From Rhodovulum robiginosum (GTDB lineage Bacteria; Pseudomonadota; Alphaproteobacteria; Rhodobacterales; Rhodobacteraceae), in contig NZ_RWGU01000050.1 in assembly GCF_003944755.1 (NCBI RefSeq), forward strand, positions 1 through 64,000: a stretch of 64,000 nt of DNA. The letters are read 5' to 3'. Every line of letters begins with the position of its first letter. Position 1 is the first letter of the stretch. Under the pieces are notes generated by a model. The model was not told the DNA's origin, searched no databases, and worked only from the letters and a program-made list of their open reading frames with translations. This document shows positions 52,416-60,393 of the stretch, piece by piece. The position numbers were made by a program, and so were the translations under genes.

Positions 52416-53216
52416 ATGCAGAGGCTGGCGGCGATCCTGATCGGCCTTGTGCTGGCCGCGCCCGTTCTGGCCGATAGCGGGCTGCGCCTTCTGACCCAGC
52501 GCGACGACCTGCTGGGCTGGGAGGCCGTCGGACGGGTCGATCTGGGCGGCGGATTCTGCACCGGCGTGCTGGTCGCCCCCGACCTGGTGCTGACCGCCGC
52601 CCATTGCCTTTATGACGGCCCGCGCCGGCGCGACCCGCGCCAGATCACCTTTCGCGCAGGGCTGGCAGGCAAGACCGCGGTGTTCGACCGGGCGGTGCGG
52701 CGCGCGGTGGTCGATCCGGGCTACGACCCCGTGACCGCGGACGGGCTGGTCCGGCTCGAACACGACGCCGCGCTTTTGCAACTGGCCGAGGCGATCCCCG
52801 CTGCCGCGGCGGCGCCGTTCGTGCCGGGCCTGCACGTGGCGCCGGGGGCGGCGGTGAGCGTGGTGTCCTACGCCGCGGGGCGCGAGGATGCCCTCGCATG
52901 GCAGCCTGAATGCACCGTGCTGCAACGCGGGCCGCTGGCCTACGCGTTTTCCTGCGACGTTACATTCGGCGCCTCCGGCGCGCCGGTTTTCGAAAGCGGC
53001 TCGGGTCGCGCGCGGATCGTCGCCATCGTATCGGGCGGCGGCAAGGATGGTGACGGGCAGGTGGCCTACGGGCCCCGCGCCGGCCCCGCGCTCGACCGGC
53101 TGCTGGCCGCCCTGCGCGCCGGCAAGGGCGTGTTTCCGAAAGAGGAATTCACGATCCGCCGGTTGCCCGCCACTGGTGACGACCGCGATATCGGCGCGCG
53201 CTTCGTCCGGCCCTGA
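52416..53216 (+). CDS. Secreted trypsin-like serine protease, second of a tandem pair
   Basis: The 266-aa paralogue of the preceding gene shares GWEAVGR(L/V)DLG, FCTG, LVLTAAHCLYD and TFGASGAPVF, and both end with ARFVRP or AKFVRP. The signal peptide is RLAAILIGLVLAAPVLA. The triad His, Asp (EHDAALLQL) and Ser are all present. The pair arose by tandem duplication and has diverged well; the middle regions barely match. They are probably translated from one mRNA. Confidence 0.87.
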   Translation: MQRLAAILIGLVLAAPVLADSGLRLLTQRDDLLGWEAVGRVDLGGGFCTGVLVAPDLVLTAAHCLYDGPRRRDPRQITFRAGLAGKTAVFDRAVRRAVVDPGYDPVTADGLVRLEHDAALLQLAEAIPAAAAAPFVPGLHVAPGAAVSVVSYAAGREDALAWQPECTVLQRGPLAYAFSCDVTFGASGAPVFESGSGRARIVAIVSGGGKDGDGQVAYGPRAGPALDRLLAALRAGKGVFPKEEFTIRRLPATGDDRDIGARFVRP

Positions 53217-53223
53217 GCGGGGG

Positions 53224-53260
53224 TTGAAACCCGCGGACGACCTTCCCAAATGCACATTTG
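53224..53260 (+). promoter_or_regulatory. Candidate heat-shock promoter of the Hsp20 gene
   Basis: TTGAAA at 53224-53229 and CCCAAAT at 53245-53251 with a 15-base spacer resemble the sigma-32 (RpoH) pattern. The -10 overlaps the perfect inverted repeat CAAATG-CA-CATTTG (53247-53260). A leader of about 90 bases follows. Confidence 0.35.
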
Positions 53261-53346
53261 CGGATGCCGGTACCGGGTCCGCGACGACCGCCCGTCCCGC
53301 CGCAAAGGGAGGGCACTACAGACATCGCTCAATGGAGGATGACACC

Positions 53347-53829
53347 ATGCGACACTATGATTTCGGCCCGCTCTACCGTGCGACCGTGGGCTTTGACCGG
53401 ATGGCCGACCTGATGGATCAGGTCCTGTCCAGCGAAACCGCCCAGCCGGGCTATCCGCCCTACAATATCGAGAAAACATCGGATAACGGCTATCGGATCA
53501 CCATCGCCGTGGCCGGGTTTTCTGCCGATGAACTGGCCGTCGAGGTCAAGGAAAACGCCCTCGTCGTGTCCGCGCGCAAGGCGCCCGAGACGGGCGAGCG
53601 CACGTATCTGCACCGGGGCATCGCCACCCGTGCCTTCGAGCGCCGGTTCCACCTGGCCGATCATGTGCGTGTGTCCGGCGCCATACATGCCGACGGCATG
53701 CTGCATATCGACCTCGTGCACGAGGTTCCCGAGGCGCTCAAGCCGCGGCGGATCGAGATCGCGACCGATGGGGCGCAGCAGATTTCGGCGACGCCCGCAC
53801 CCGCTGAGCGCGAGGACGCGTCGGCCTGA
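53347..53829 (+). CDS. Hsp20-family small heat shock protein
   Basis: The 160-aa holdase chaperone has an N-terminal arm (RHYDFGPLYRATVGFDRMADLMDQVL) and an alpha-crystallin domain at about residues 40-135 (YPPYNIEKTSDNGYRITIAVAGFSADELAVEVKENALVV, RTYLHRGIATRAFERRFHLADHVRVSGAIHADGMLHIDL). The C-terminal tail ends with the domain's short extension. GGAGG lies 8 bases before the ATG; an in-frame ATG at 53332 overlaps that site and is unlikely. A strong terminator follows at 53909. Confidence 0.93.
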   Translation: MRHYDFGPLYRATVGFDRMADLMDQVLSSETAQPGYPPYNIEKTSDNGYRITIAVAGFSADELAVEVKENALVVSARKAPETGERTYLHRGIATRAFERRFHLADHVRVSGAIHADGMLHIDLVHEVPEALKPRRIEIATDGAQQISATPAPAEREDASA

Positions 53830-54239
53830 CGCCATTTGCGGCAGTGCGAAAAAAAAACCGGAAAATCGGGAGTCAAGCGGGCGCAAGGCCGCCATGATTC
53901 ACGCCCTTCCGCCACAGAGATGCCGTCTCTGTGGCGGAATTTTGATATTTTTATGATGATCTTATCCAATTTCAGGAAACAATGCCCCGATTGGCGCGAG
54001 CGTTGTTCGCTGAGCGGCGACAGAGGCGCTACGCCCTTGATCCGAATCGCCACAATCGGTTAACTGATCTTAAGGACTTCGGTCCATCTGTATGCCACCG
54101 CTGAAAGTGGCAGCCGCTTTTGTGCGCGTCAGGGCAAGGTTACGACGCGGGCAGGCATTGAGTTTTGGGGCTGCAGGTGCAGTTCTGAGTATATTTTACG
54201 GGCTCATTCGTGTGGCCGTATTTAACGAGGAGACAGGGC
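53830..54239. other. AT-richer intergenic region upstream of the VPxPA-CTERM gene
   Basis: This 410-bp stretch holds the Hsp20 terminator. Its A+T content is visibly higher than the neighbours', especially at 53935-53985. A hairpin TGCCAC-CGCTGAAA-GTGGCA lies at 54093-54112. No gene was found. I see no -35/-10 pair that I would assign with confidence, though the long upstream region suggests regulated expression. Confidence 0.45.
53909..53946 (+). terminator. Terminator after the Hsp20 gene
   Basis: A perfect 12-bp stem CCGCCACAGAGA/TCTCTGTGGCGG encloses a 5-base loop (TGCCG) and is followed by AATTTT. Confidence 0.75.
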
Positions 54240-55076
54240 ATGACCCGTATTTTCAATCTGGCGCTGGCTGGTATTTCGGTGGCCGCAATTTCGGCAGGCG
54301 CCGCACAGGCCACCGTTTGGACCATCGAAGATTTCAACTCCACCGTCAGGTATGACGACACCTACACGGGCGAACCGAGCGGCGTGTTCGACTGGATCGT
54401 CAACGGCATCGACGTGATGTACGAAGAAAACTTCTGGATCCGTGTCGGCGACACCGGCCCGGAAGAGGCGCTGACTTCGCTGGAGCTCGTGGGTATCCAG
54501 GTTTCCGACACGAACGCGTTCGTCGACGATCGCCCGGACGTGCTGAGCGCGCGCTACGCCAAGGCCGGCCTCTTCACCGCCGATGTCCGCTACTCGCTGC
54601 AGGGCAGCCCGGGCGGCTGCTGCTCCGACCTTGCCGAGCAATTGACCATCTCGAACACCAGCGAGCGCACGCTGCGGCTGTCGGTGTTCGAGTACACTGA
54701 TTTCGATATCGGCGATATCATCGACGATGTTGCCTACCTGGAAGACGAAGACACCTTCGTCCAACTCGGCAACGGCTTCCGCACCGAGGTCATCACCGGA
54801 CCGAACCCGGACGCGTGGGAGATCGATTACTACAGCAACATCCGTGACATGCTGACCGATGGCGATGCGGACAACCTCAGCAACACCACCTCGCCGCTGG
54901 GCTCGGGCGATCTGACCTGGGCCGCACAGTGGGACTTCGTCGTTCCCGAAGGCGGCTCGGTGACCATCAGCAAGGACAAGCTGGTGATCTCGACCATTCC
55001 GGTGCCGGCTTCGTTCGGCCTGCTCGCCGCGGCGGTTCTGGGCTTCGGCGCCTTCCGCCGTTCGCGCAAGTCGTAA
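54240..55076 (+). CDS. Exported protein with VPxPA-CTERM-type sorting signal
   Basis: The 278-aa protein has an N-terminal signal peptide (RIFNLALAGISVAAISAGAAQA) and a large acidic beta-rich domain containing the Cys pair GGCCSD. The tail has the tripartite form of an exosortase/rhombosortase-type target: a VPASFG motif (STIPVPASFG), a hydrophobic helix (LLAAAVLGFGAF) and a basic end (RRSRKS). GAGGAG precedes the ATG. It is probably a surface or secreted protein processed by a CTERM peptidase, and that enzyme is not in the window. A terminator follows. The function of the mature domain is unknown. Confidence 0.83.
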   Translation: MTRIFNLALAGISVAAISAGAAQATVWTIEDFNSTVRYDDTYTGEPSGVFDWIVNGIDVMYEENFWIRVGDTGPEEALTSLELVGIQVSDTNAFVDDRPDVLSARYAKAGLFTADVRYSLQGSPGGCCSDLAEQLTISNTSERTLRLSVFEYTDFDIGDIIDDVAYLEDEDTFVQLGNGFRTEVITGPNPDAWEIDYYSNIRDMLTDGDADNLSNTTSPLGSGDLTWAAQWDFVVPEGGSVTISKDKLVISTIPVPASFGLLAAAVLGFGAFRRSRKS

Positions 55077-55106
55077 TCCTCGGCTGAGCGAAACGACGTT
55101 TATCGG

Positions 55107-55131
55107 AAAGGCGGCCCTCGGGCCGCCTTTT
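55107..55131 (+). terminator. Rho-independent terminator after the VPxPA-CTERM gene
   Basis: AAAGGCGGCCC and GGGCCGCCTTTT form a GC-rich hairpin with a tight loop and a T tract, 31 bases after the stop. Confidence 0.85.
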
Positions 55132-55244
55132 CCCGTTCGGGGCGGGCCGTTTCGCCATTCTCGATCGCATCCGGCACGATGCCGCGCGGTCCCTCGGCGT
55201 TCTTGAAACGGTCCCGGCAAAAGGCCCCGGCGTTGCGGGCCGCG

Positions 55245-55544
55245 TCAGCCCTGCGGCAGCGCAAGGAACATCCTCGCGCCCGAATGGTCGTCCACCCTGT
55301 CTTCGTTGGCGGGCACCGGCATCGTGCAATCTGTGGCGATGGCCAGCCCCTGGACCTTGTCCCTCCGATAGCCGCCGGTCGCGGCCAGTTGGGGATCAGA
55401 TCGGTACCGGCGTCTTGGGGATCGCAGGCCGATCACCGCCCGGCGGCGCGCGCTGCATCTCGGCCATGGTCTCGACAACGGTGAAAGCCGCCATGCTGCT
55501 GCAATGCCCCGCCTCGGTAACGCACCGACGGGGCAGTGCCGCAA
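55245..55544 (-). pseudogene. Remnant of an esterase-like phytase-family protein (C-terminal fragment)
   Basis: The last 50 residues of a 99-codon frame read PQLAATGGYRRDKVQGLAI, then DRVDDHSGARMFLAL. This follows the C-terminus of phytase-like (PF13449-type) proteins, whose pattern is ATGG...DKVEGLA...DNDGVDDHSGETLF. Several conserved positions are altered (DCTM for DGTM; ED for DND). The residues before it are not protein-like in this frame, and the N-terminal 80% of such a protein is missing. I read this as a decayed gene end. The flanks (55132-55244 and 55545-55562) show nothing else. Confidence 0.4.
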
Positions 55545-55562
55545 CGCCGGGCGCCTGCGCCG

Positions 55563-57035
55563 CTAAACCGAGACGCAGATATACTTCATCTCGAGATAGT
55601 CCTCGATGCCGTGACGGCTGCCCTCGCGGCCCAGCCCCGATTGCTTGACGCCGCCAAAGGGCGCCACCTCGGTGGAAATCAGCCCAGTATTGACGCCAAC
55701 GATGCCATATTCCAGCGCCTCGGCCACCCGGGTGACGCGGCTGATATCCTTGGCGTAGAAATAAGACGCCAGCCCGAAGATCGTGTCGTTGGCCATGGCG
55801 ATCACGTCATCCTCGGTCTCGAACCTGAACAGCGGTGCGAGCGGGCCAAAGGTTTCCTCGCAGGCGAATTGCATCTGCTGGGTGGCGCCGGTGACGATGG
55901 TGGGCTCGAAAAACGTGCCGCCATTGCCATGCCTTTGGCCGCCCTTCACCACCGTTGCACCCTTTGCGGTGGCGTCGGACAGATGCGCCTCGACCTTCTC
56001 CATCGCGGCTTGCGAGATCAGCGGGCCCAGATCGGTGCCCTCGTCCAGCCCGTCGCCGACCGTCAGTTTGTCCACCGCCGCGGCCAGCTTGTCGGCGAAG
56101 GCGTCGTAGACGCCGGCCTGCACGTAGATACGGTTGGCGCACACACAGGTCTGCCCGTTGTTGCGGAACTTGCAGACGATGGCGCCCTCGACCGCCGCAT
56201 CCAGATCGGCGTCGTCGAAGACGATGAAGGGCGCGTTGCCACCCAGCTCCATCGAGCATTTCTTGACCTGCTCGGCCGCCTGGCCCAGAAGGATGCGCCC
56301 GACCTCGGTCGAGCCGGTAAAGGTGATCTTGCGGATGGCGGGGTTTTCGCAGAACTCCTTGCCGATCTCGGCCGAGCTGCCCGAGGTGATGACCGAGAAC
56401 ACGCCGGCCGGAATGCCCGCCCGTTCGGCCAGCACACCCAGCGCCAGCGCCGAAAGCGGAGTCTCGCCCGCCGGCTTGATGAGAAAGCTGCAGCCCGCGG
56501 CCAGCGCCGGCGCCGCCTTGCGGGCAATCATCGCGTTGGGAAAGTTCCACGGCGTGATCGCGCCCACCACGCCCACAGGCTGGCGGATGACGCTGATCCG
56601 CTTGTCGGTCTGGTGGCCCGGGATCGTCTCGCCATAGATCCGCTTTGCCTCTTCGGCGAACCATTCCACGAAACCCGCCCCATAGGCGATTTCGCCCTTG
56701 GCCTCGGCCAGCGGCTTTCCCATCTCGGCGGTCAGGATGATGCCCAGATCCTCCTGATTCTGCATCATCAGGTCGAACCATGCACGCATGATGGCCGCGC
56801 GCTCTTTTCCGGTCCGCGCGGCCCAGTCCTTTTGCGCCGCCTCCGCCGCGGCGATGGCCCGCGCGGTTTCGGCCCGGCCGAGGTCGGGCACGGTGGCGAT
56901 GACGTCGCCGCGGGCGGGGTTGGTCACCTCGAAGGTCGCCCCGTCATCGGCCCCCGTCCAGTTGCCGGCAAGATAGGCCTTCGCGGCCAGCAGGGTGGGG
57001 TCGTTCAAACGGGACTTGAGATCGGTGGTCGGCAT
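55563..57035 (-). CDS. gabD: Succinate-semialdehyde dehydrogenase (NAD(P)+)
   Basis: The 490-aa aldehyde dehydrogenase is of the GabD type: it has ITPWNFPNAMIARKAAPALAAGC, TGSTEVGRILLGQAAEQVKKCSMELGGNAPFIVFDDADLD and the active-site Cys in NNGQTCVCANRIYVQ. The end, VAPFGGVKQSGLGREGSRHGIEDYLEMKYICV, is characteristic. It converts succinate semialdehyde to succinate in GABA catabolism. GGAGG precedes the ATG. It is divergent from a hydrolase gene with only 51 bp between the starts. Confidence 0.92.
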   Translation of the reverse strand: MPTTDLKSRLNDPTLLAAKAYLAGNWTGADDGATFEVTNPARGDVIATVPDLGRAETARAIAAAEAAQKDWAARTGKERAAIMRAWFDLMMQNQEDLGIILTAEMGKPLAEAKGEIAYGAGFVEWFAEEAKRIYGETIPGHQTDKRISVIRQPVGVVGAITPWNFPNAMIARKAAPALAAGCSFLIKPAGETPLSALALGVLAERAGIPAGVFSVITSGSSAEIGKEFCENPAIRKITFTGSTEVGRILLGQAAEQVKKCSMELGGNAPFIVFDDADLDAAVEGAIVCKFRNNGQTCVCANRIYVQAGVYDAFADKLAAAVDKLTVGDGLDEGTDLGPLISQAAMEKVEAHLSDATAKGATVVKGGQRHGNGGTFFEPTIVTGATQQMQFACEETFGPLAPLFRFETEDDVIAMANDTIFGLASYFYAKDISRVTRVAEALEYGIVGVNTGLISTEVAPFGGVKQSGLGREGSRHGIEDYLEMKYICVSV

Positions 57036-57086
57036 CGGTCATCCTCCGCTTCGGTTTATATCTGGCAAAACACGGAGGGGCAGGGG

Positions 57087-57899
57087 ATGTCCAGCGACGC
57101 GCGGAAAATTGACTGGGACGACGCCTATGCCAACATGCCCCACATTCCGGGCGGCGCCGATTACCCGCCGCGCTGGGCGGCGGCGGCCGAGGCGTTCCGC
57201 GCAACCGTGCGCGGCGAGACCGATCTGCCCTACGGCGATCATCCGCGCCAGCGTTTCGACCTGTTCCTGCCCGAGGGCGCGCCGCGCGGGCTGGCGGTGT
57301 TCGTCCATGGCGGCTATTGGCTGCGCTTCGACAAATCGCTCTGGTCCCATCTCGCCGCCGGTCCGCTGGCGCGCGGCTGGGCGGTGGCGATGCCCTCTTA
57401 CCGGCTGGCCCCCGAGGTGGCGATTTCACAGATCACCGCCGATGTCGCCCGCGCACTGCCCGATATCGCCGCGCGGGTCGACGGCCCTGTCGCCCTCGCC
57501 GGCCATTCGGCCGGCGGGCATTTGGTGGCGCGGATGCTCTGTGAGGACGTGGCGCTGACGGGTGACGTTTCCGCCCGCATCCAGCGTGCGGTCTCGATCT
57601 CGCCGGTCAGCGACCTGCGCCCGCTCCGCAACACGGCGATGAACGCCGATTTCAAGTTGACCGAAGAAGCCGCCCGCGCCGAAAGCCCCGTCTTTCACCG
57701 GCCCCGGCCGGACGTGCCCGTCCAGGTCTGGGTCGGCGGCGACGAACGCCCGGTCTTTCTCGACCAGGCCCGCTGGCTGGCCGAGGCCTGGCCGGGCGCG
57801 CAGCTGACCGTGGTGCCGGGCAAGCACCATTTCGACGTGATCGAGGGGCTGGAGGCGCCCGACAGCCCGCTCACCGAGGCGCTGCTCGGCGGGCTCTAG
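57087..57899 (+). CDS. Alpha/beta hydrolase, arylformamidase-like
   Basis: The 270-aa hydrolase has the oxyanion motif HGGYW in VFVHGGYWLRFDKSLW, the nucleophile Ser in LAGHSAGGHLVARM, an acid in VWVGGDERPVFLDQ and the catalytic His in PGKHHFDVIEGL. HGGYW with GHSAGGHL is the pattern of kynurenine formamidase-like esterases; related enzymes act on other amides and esters. GGAGGGG lies upstream. The stop codon shares a CTAG palindrome with the stop of the convergent P1 peptidase. Confidence 0.85.
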   Translation: MSSDARKIDWDDAYANMPHIPGGADYPPRWAAAAEAFRATVRGETDLPYGDHPRQRFDLFLPEGAPRGLAVFVHGGYWLRFDKSLWSHLAAGPLARGWAVAMPSYRLAPEVAISQITADVARALPDIAARVDGPVALAGHSAGGHLVARMLCEDVALTGDVSARIQRAVSISPVSDLRPLRNTAMNADFKLTEEAARAESPVFHRPRPDVPVQVWVGGDERPVFLDQARWLAEAWPGAQLTVVPGKHHFDVIEGLEAPDSPLTEALLGGL

Positions 57900-58903
57900 C
57901 CCCGCCGCCCACCGCCCGCCGCAAAGCGCGCCTGCCAGCAGGGCTTGGGATCGCCCGGCGCGGACGCCGCGTGATAGACCCCCCGCGCGATGGCGCGCGC
58001 CAGGCACACCGCCGCCGCATGGCCCAGCCGCAGCGCCTCGAACCCGCCTTCGGGCAGGGGCAGTGCCCCGGTCGCCGCGGCAAAGACCAGGTCGCCGTCA
58101 AAGGGCGTGTGGCTCGGCACCAGCGCGCGGGCCATCCCGTCATGGGCGGCCACGGCCAGCCGCGTCGCCTCGGCCTGGGTGAGTGCTGCATCGGTGGCCA
58201 CGATGGCGATGGTGGTGGCCTGCCCCAGCCCCGCCTCGGGCCGCGGCTCGGCGCCGGGGTCGTGGCGCCCCGCCCCCAGCCCGCCGAACTCCGTCTCCAT
58301 CTCGAAAGGCGCGGCCCAAAACTCCGGCCCGCCCCCCATCACGGCCGAGCCCAGCGCATTGACCGCCACCAGCGCGCCGACGGTGATGCCGCCATCCAGC
58401 ACCAGCGAGGCCGAGCCAAGCCCGCCCTTGAGATCGGCGGTCATGGCTCCGGTGCCCGCCCCTGCGCTGCCCAGCGCGACCTCCGTCCCCGCCGCATCCA
58501 GCGCCGCACGCCCCAGCGCCTTGTAGGGGTTCTCCGCCCAGCCCTTGTCACCGCCATTGAGCAGATCGAACAGGATCGCCCCGGGCACGATCGGCACGCG
58601 CTGCCCGCCGACGGCAAAGCCGCGCCCCTGCGCGCGCAGCCCGTCCGCCACGCCCGACGCCGCGTCCAGCCCGAAGGCCGACCCGCCCGCCAGCACCAGC
58701 GCGTCGACCTCCTGCACCAGCCGGTCGGGTGCCAGCAGCTCGGTCTCCCGCGTGCCCGGCGCGCCGCCCATCACATGCACCGCCGCCACGAAGGGCGCCG
58801 CGCCCAGCACGACGCTGACGCCGGTTTTCACCCCGTGATCTTCGGCCTGGCCCACCTGCAGGCCCGCCACATCGGTAATCAGGTTCCGCGCCCCCGGCCG
58901 CAT
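57896..58903 (-). CDS. P1-family (DmpA-like) aminopeptidase
   Basis: The 335-aa member of the N-terminal-nucleophile S58 family starts RPGARNLITDVAGLQVGQAEDHGVKTGVSVVL. The conserved segments are LLAPDRLVQEVDALVLAGGSAFGLDAASGV, GSAGAGTGAMTADLKGGLGSAS, VGALVAVNALG and TTIAIVATDAALTQAEATRLAVAAHDGMARAL. Relatives self-cleave before a Ser or Thr nucleophile, often Asn-Thr. Here the residue before TTI is Ala, which may affect self-cleavage. It is predicted to release N-terminal residues of small peptides, amides or esters. GGGGAG precedes the ATG. Confidence 0.85.
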   Translation of the reverse strand: MRPGARNLITDVAGLQVGQAEDHGVKTGVSVVLGAAPFVAAVHVMGGAPGTRETELLAPDRLVQEVDALVLAGGSAFGLDAASGVADGLRAQGRGFAVGGQRVPIVPGAILFDLLNGGDKGWAENPYKALGRAALDAAGTEVALGSAGAGTGAMTADLKGGLGSASLVLDGGITVGALVAVNALGSAVMGGGPEFWAAPFEMETEFGGLGAGRHDPGAEPRPEAGLGQATTIAIVATDAALTQAEATRLAVAAHDGMARALVPSHTPFDGDLVFAAATGALPLPEGGFEALRLGHAAAVCLARAIARGVYHAASAPGDPKPCWQARFAAGGGRRG

Positions 58904-58919
58904 CGCGCCAGCTCCCCGC

Positions 58920-58955
58920 TTCTTCTTGGTCAAAATACCCAAATGGCGCAGCGCC
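58920..58955 (-). repeat. Diverged, single-hairpin copy of the 3'-gene element (copy 3)
   Basis: Read on the minus strand: the hairpin GGCGC-T-GCGCC, then ATTTGGGTATTTTGACCAAG and AAGAA. The tail agrees with copies 1 and 2 around GGNTATTTT and AGAAGAA (about 16 of 21 positions against copy 1). Like them it follows a stop codon (SDR gene) in the sense direction and precedes the next start (P1 peptidase). Confidence 0.5.
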
Positions 58956-58973
58956 GGCCACGGGCGCGGCGCC

Positions 58974-59714
58974 TCAGATACAGCGCCCGCCATCCACCTC
59001 CAGCACCGCGCCGGTAATCATCGCCGCCTCGTCCGAGCACAAAAAACACGCCGCGCTGCCCATGTCCTCGGGGGTGGAAAACCGCCCCAGCGGGATCGTG
59101 GCCAGGAACTTCGCGCGCATCTCGGGCGTGTCCGCGCCCATGAAACGGCCCAGCAGCGGCGTCTCGCCGGCCACCGGGGCCAGCGCGTTCACCCGCACGC
59201 CATGGGGCGCCAGCTCGACCGCCATCGCCTTGGTCGCCGTGATCATCCAGCCCTTCGAGGCGTTGTACCAGTTCAGCCGCGGCCGCGGCGACAGGCCGGC
59301 GGTCGAGGCGATGTTCAGGATCGCCCCTGCGCCGGCTGCCTTCATCGGCGGCACCAGGTACTTGGCGGTCAGAAAGACCGACTTGGCGTTGACCGCGAAA
59401 ACCCGGTCGAACTCGTCCTCGGGCAGGTCCTCCAGCGGCTGGGGCAGGTGGGTGATGCCGGCATTGTTGACCAGGATGTCGACGCGGCCCCACAGCCCCA
59501 GCGCGGTCTCCGCCATCGCCTCTATCGCGCCGGCCTCGGCCACGTCCGCCACATGGGCGACGCCGCCGACCTCTTCGGCCATGTCCGCCGCCGCCCCGGC
59601 GTCGATATCGGCCACCATCACCTGCGCGCCCTCGGCCGCGAATCTCCGCGTGATCCCGGCGCCAAAGCCCGACCCGGCGCCGGTGACGATCGCGGTCTTG
59701 CCCTCCAGACGCAT
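58974..59714 (-). CDS. Short-chain dehydrogenase/reductase
   Basis: The 246-aa classical SDR has the NAD(P) motif TGAGSGFGAG, NNAG in ILVNNAGITH, a catalytic Ser in ILNIASTAGLSPRPRLNWYNASKG (Ser, Tyr and Lys present as S...YNASK) and the C-terminal ITGAVLEVDGGRCI. The Asp after the second strand (VADIDA) favours NAD. The substrate is unknown; FabG-like oxidation of a secondary alcohol is the default. It is divergent from the DsbA-fold isomerase gene with an 82-bp gap. Confidence 0.88.
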   Translation of the reverse strand: MRLEGKTAIVTGAGSGFGAGITRRFAAEGAQVMVADIDAGAAADMAEEVGGVAHVADVAEAGAIEAMAETALGLWGRVDILVNNAGITHLPQPLEDLPEDEFDRVFAVNAKSVFLTAKYLVPPMKAAGAGAILNIASTAGLSPRPRLNWYNASKGWMITATKAMAVELAPHGVRVNALAPVAGETPLLGRFMGADTPEMRAKFLATIPLGRFSTPEDMGSAACFLCSDEAAMITGAVLEVDGGRCI

Positions 59715-59796
59715 CCGGTGCCTCCCGTTTCAATGCGCCGCGCCCGGTTTGACAGAATCGCGGCCCCGACCGCAGACTAGCGCCAGAGGACGCGCG

Positions 59797-60393
59797 ATGC
59801 ACAAAATCGATTTCTGGGTCTCGATCGGCAGCACCTATTCCTTCCTCACGGTGATGCGGATCGGACGCGAGGCCGCGGCCCGCGGCGTGAGCGTCACCTG
59901 GCGTCCCTTCAATGTGCGCAAGCTGATGATGGCGCAGCAGAACGTGCCCTTTGCCGGCAAGCCGGCAAAGCTGGCCTACATGTGGCGCGACGTGGCGCGG
60001 CGGGCCGCCCGGCACGGGCTTTCGGCGCAGGTCCCCGTCGAGTACCCGATCCCCGAGCTGGAAAAGGCCAACCTGGTGGCGACGATCGGCTGCGACGAGG
60101 GCTGGGGTCCCGATTACATCGCAGAGACCTATCGCCGCTGGTTTCACGACAACCAGCCTCCGGGCCAGGCGCCCAACCTGACCGACAGCCTGATCGCGGT
60201 GGGGCAGGATCCCGACCGGGTGGTGCCTCTGGCCGAGGCGCCGGCCACGCGGCGCGTGCTGAACATGGTCACGGCCGAGGCCGAGGCGCTGGGCCTGTTC
60301 GGCGCCCCCAGTTTCGTCGCCGATGGCGAGCTTTTCTGGGGCGACGACCGGCTGGAAGACGCCCTCGACTGGGCCGCGGGCGCGCGCGCCTAG
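59797..60393 (+). CDS. DsbA-fold 2-hydroxychromene-2-carboxylate isomerase-like protein
   Basis: The 198-aa thioredoxin-fold protein of the kappa-GST/HCCA isomerase group begins KIDFWVSIGSTYSFLTVMRIGREA, with Ser residues in place of the CxxC. The middle has WRPFNVRKLMMAQQNVPF and the end has GLFGAPSFVADGELFWGDDRLEDAL. Relatives isomerise 2-hydroxychromene-2-carboxylate in naphthalene degradation, or act as glutathione-dependent enzymes. No aromatic pathway is evident here. It shares a CTAG stop palindrome with the convergent aldehyde dehydrogenase gene. Confidence 0.82.
   Translation: MHKIDFWVSIGSTYSFLTVMRIGREAAARGVSVTWRPFNVRKLMMAQQNVPFAGKPAKLAYMWRDVARRAARHGLSAQVPVEYPIPELEKANLVATIGCDEGWGPDYIAETYRRWFHDNQPPGQAPNLTDSLIAVGQDPDRVVPLAEAPATRRVLNMVTAEAEALGLFGAPSFVADGELFWGDDRLEDALDWAAGARA

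Noticed and set aside
55536-57086. Long plus-strand open frame continuing upstream of the arylformamidase-like gene
   Set aside because: It is antisense to gabD; the hydrolase proper starts at 57087 with a ribosome binding site.
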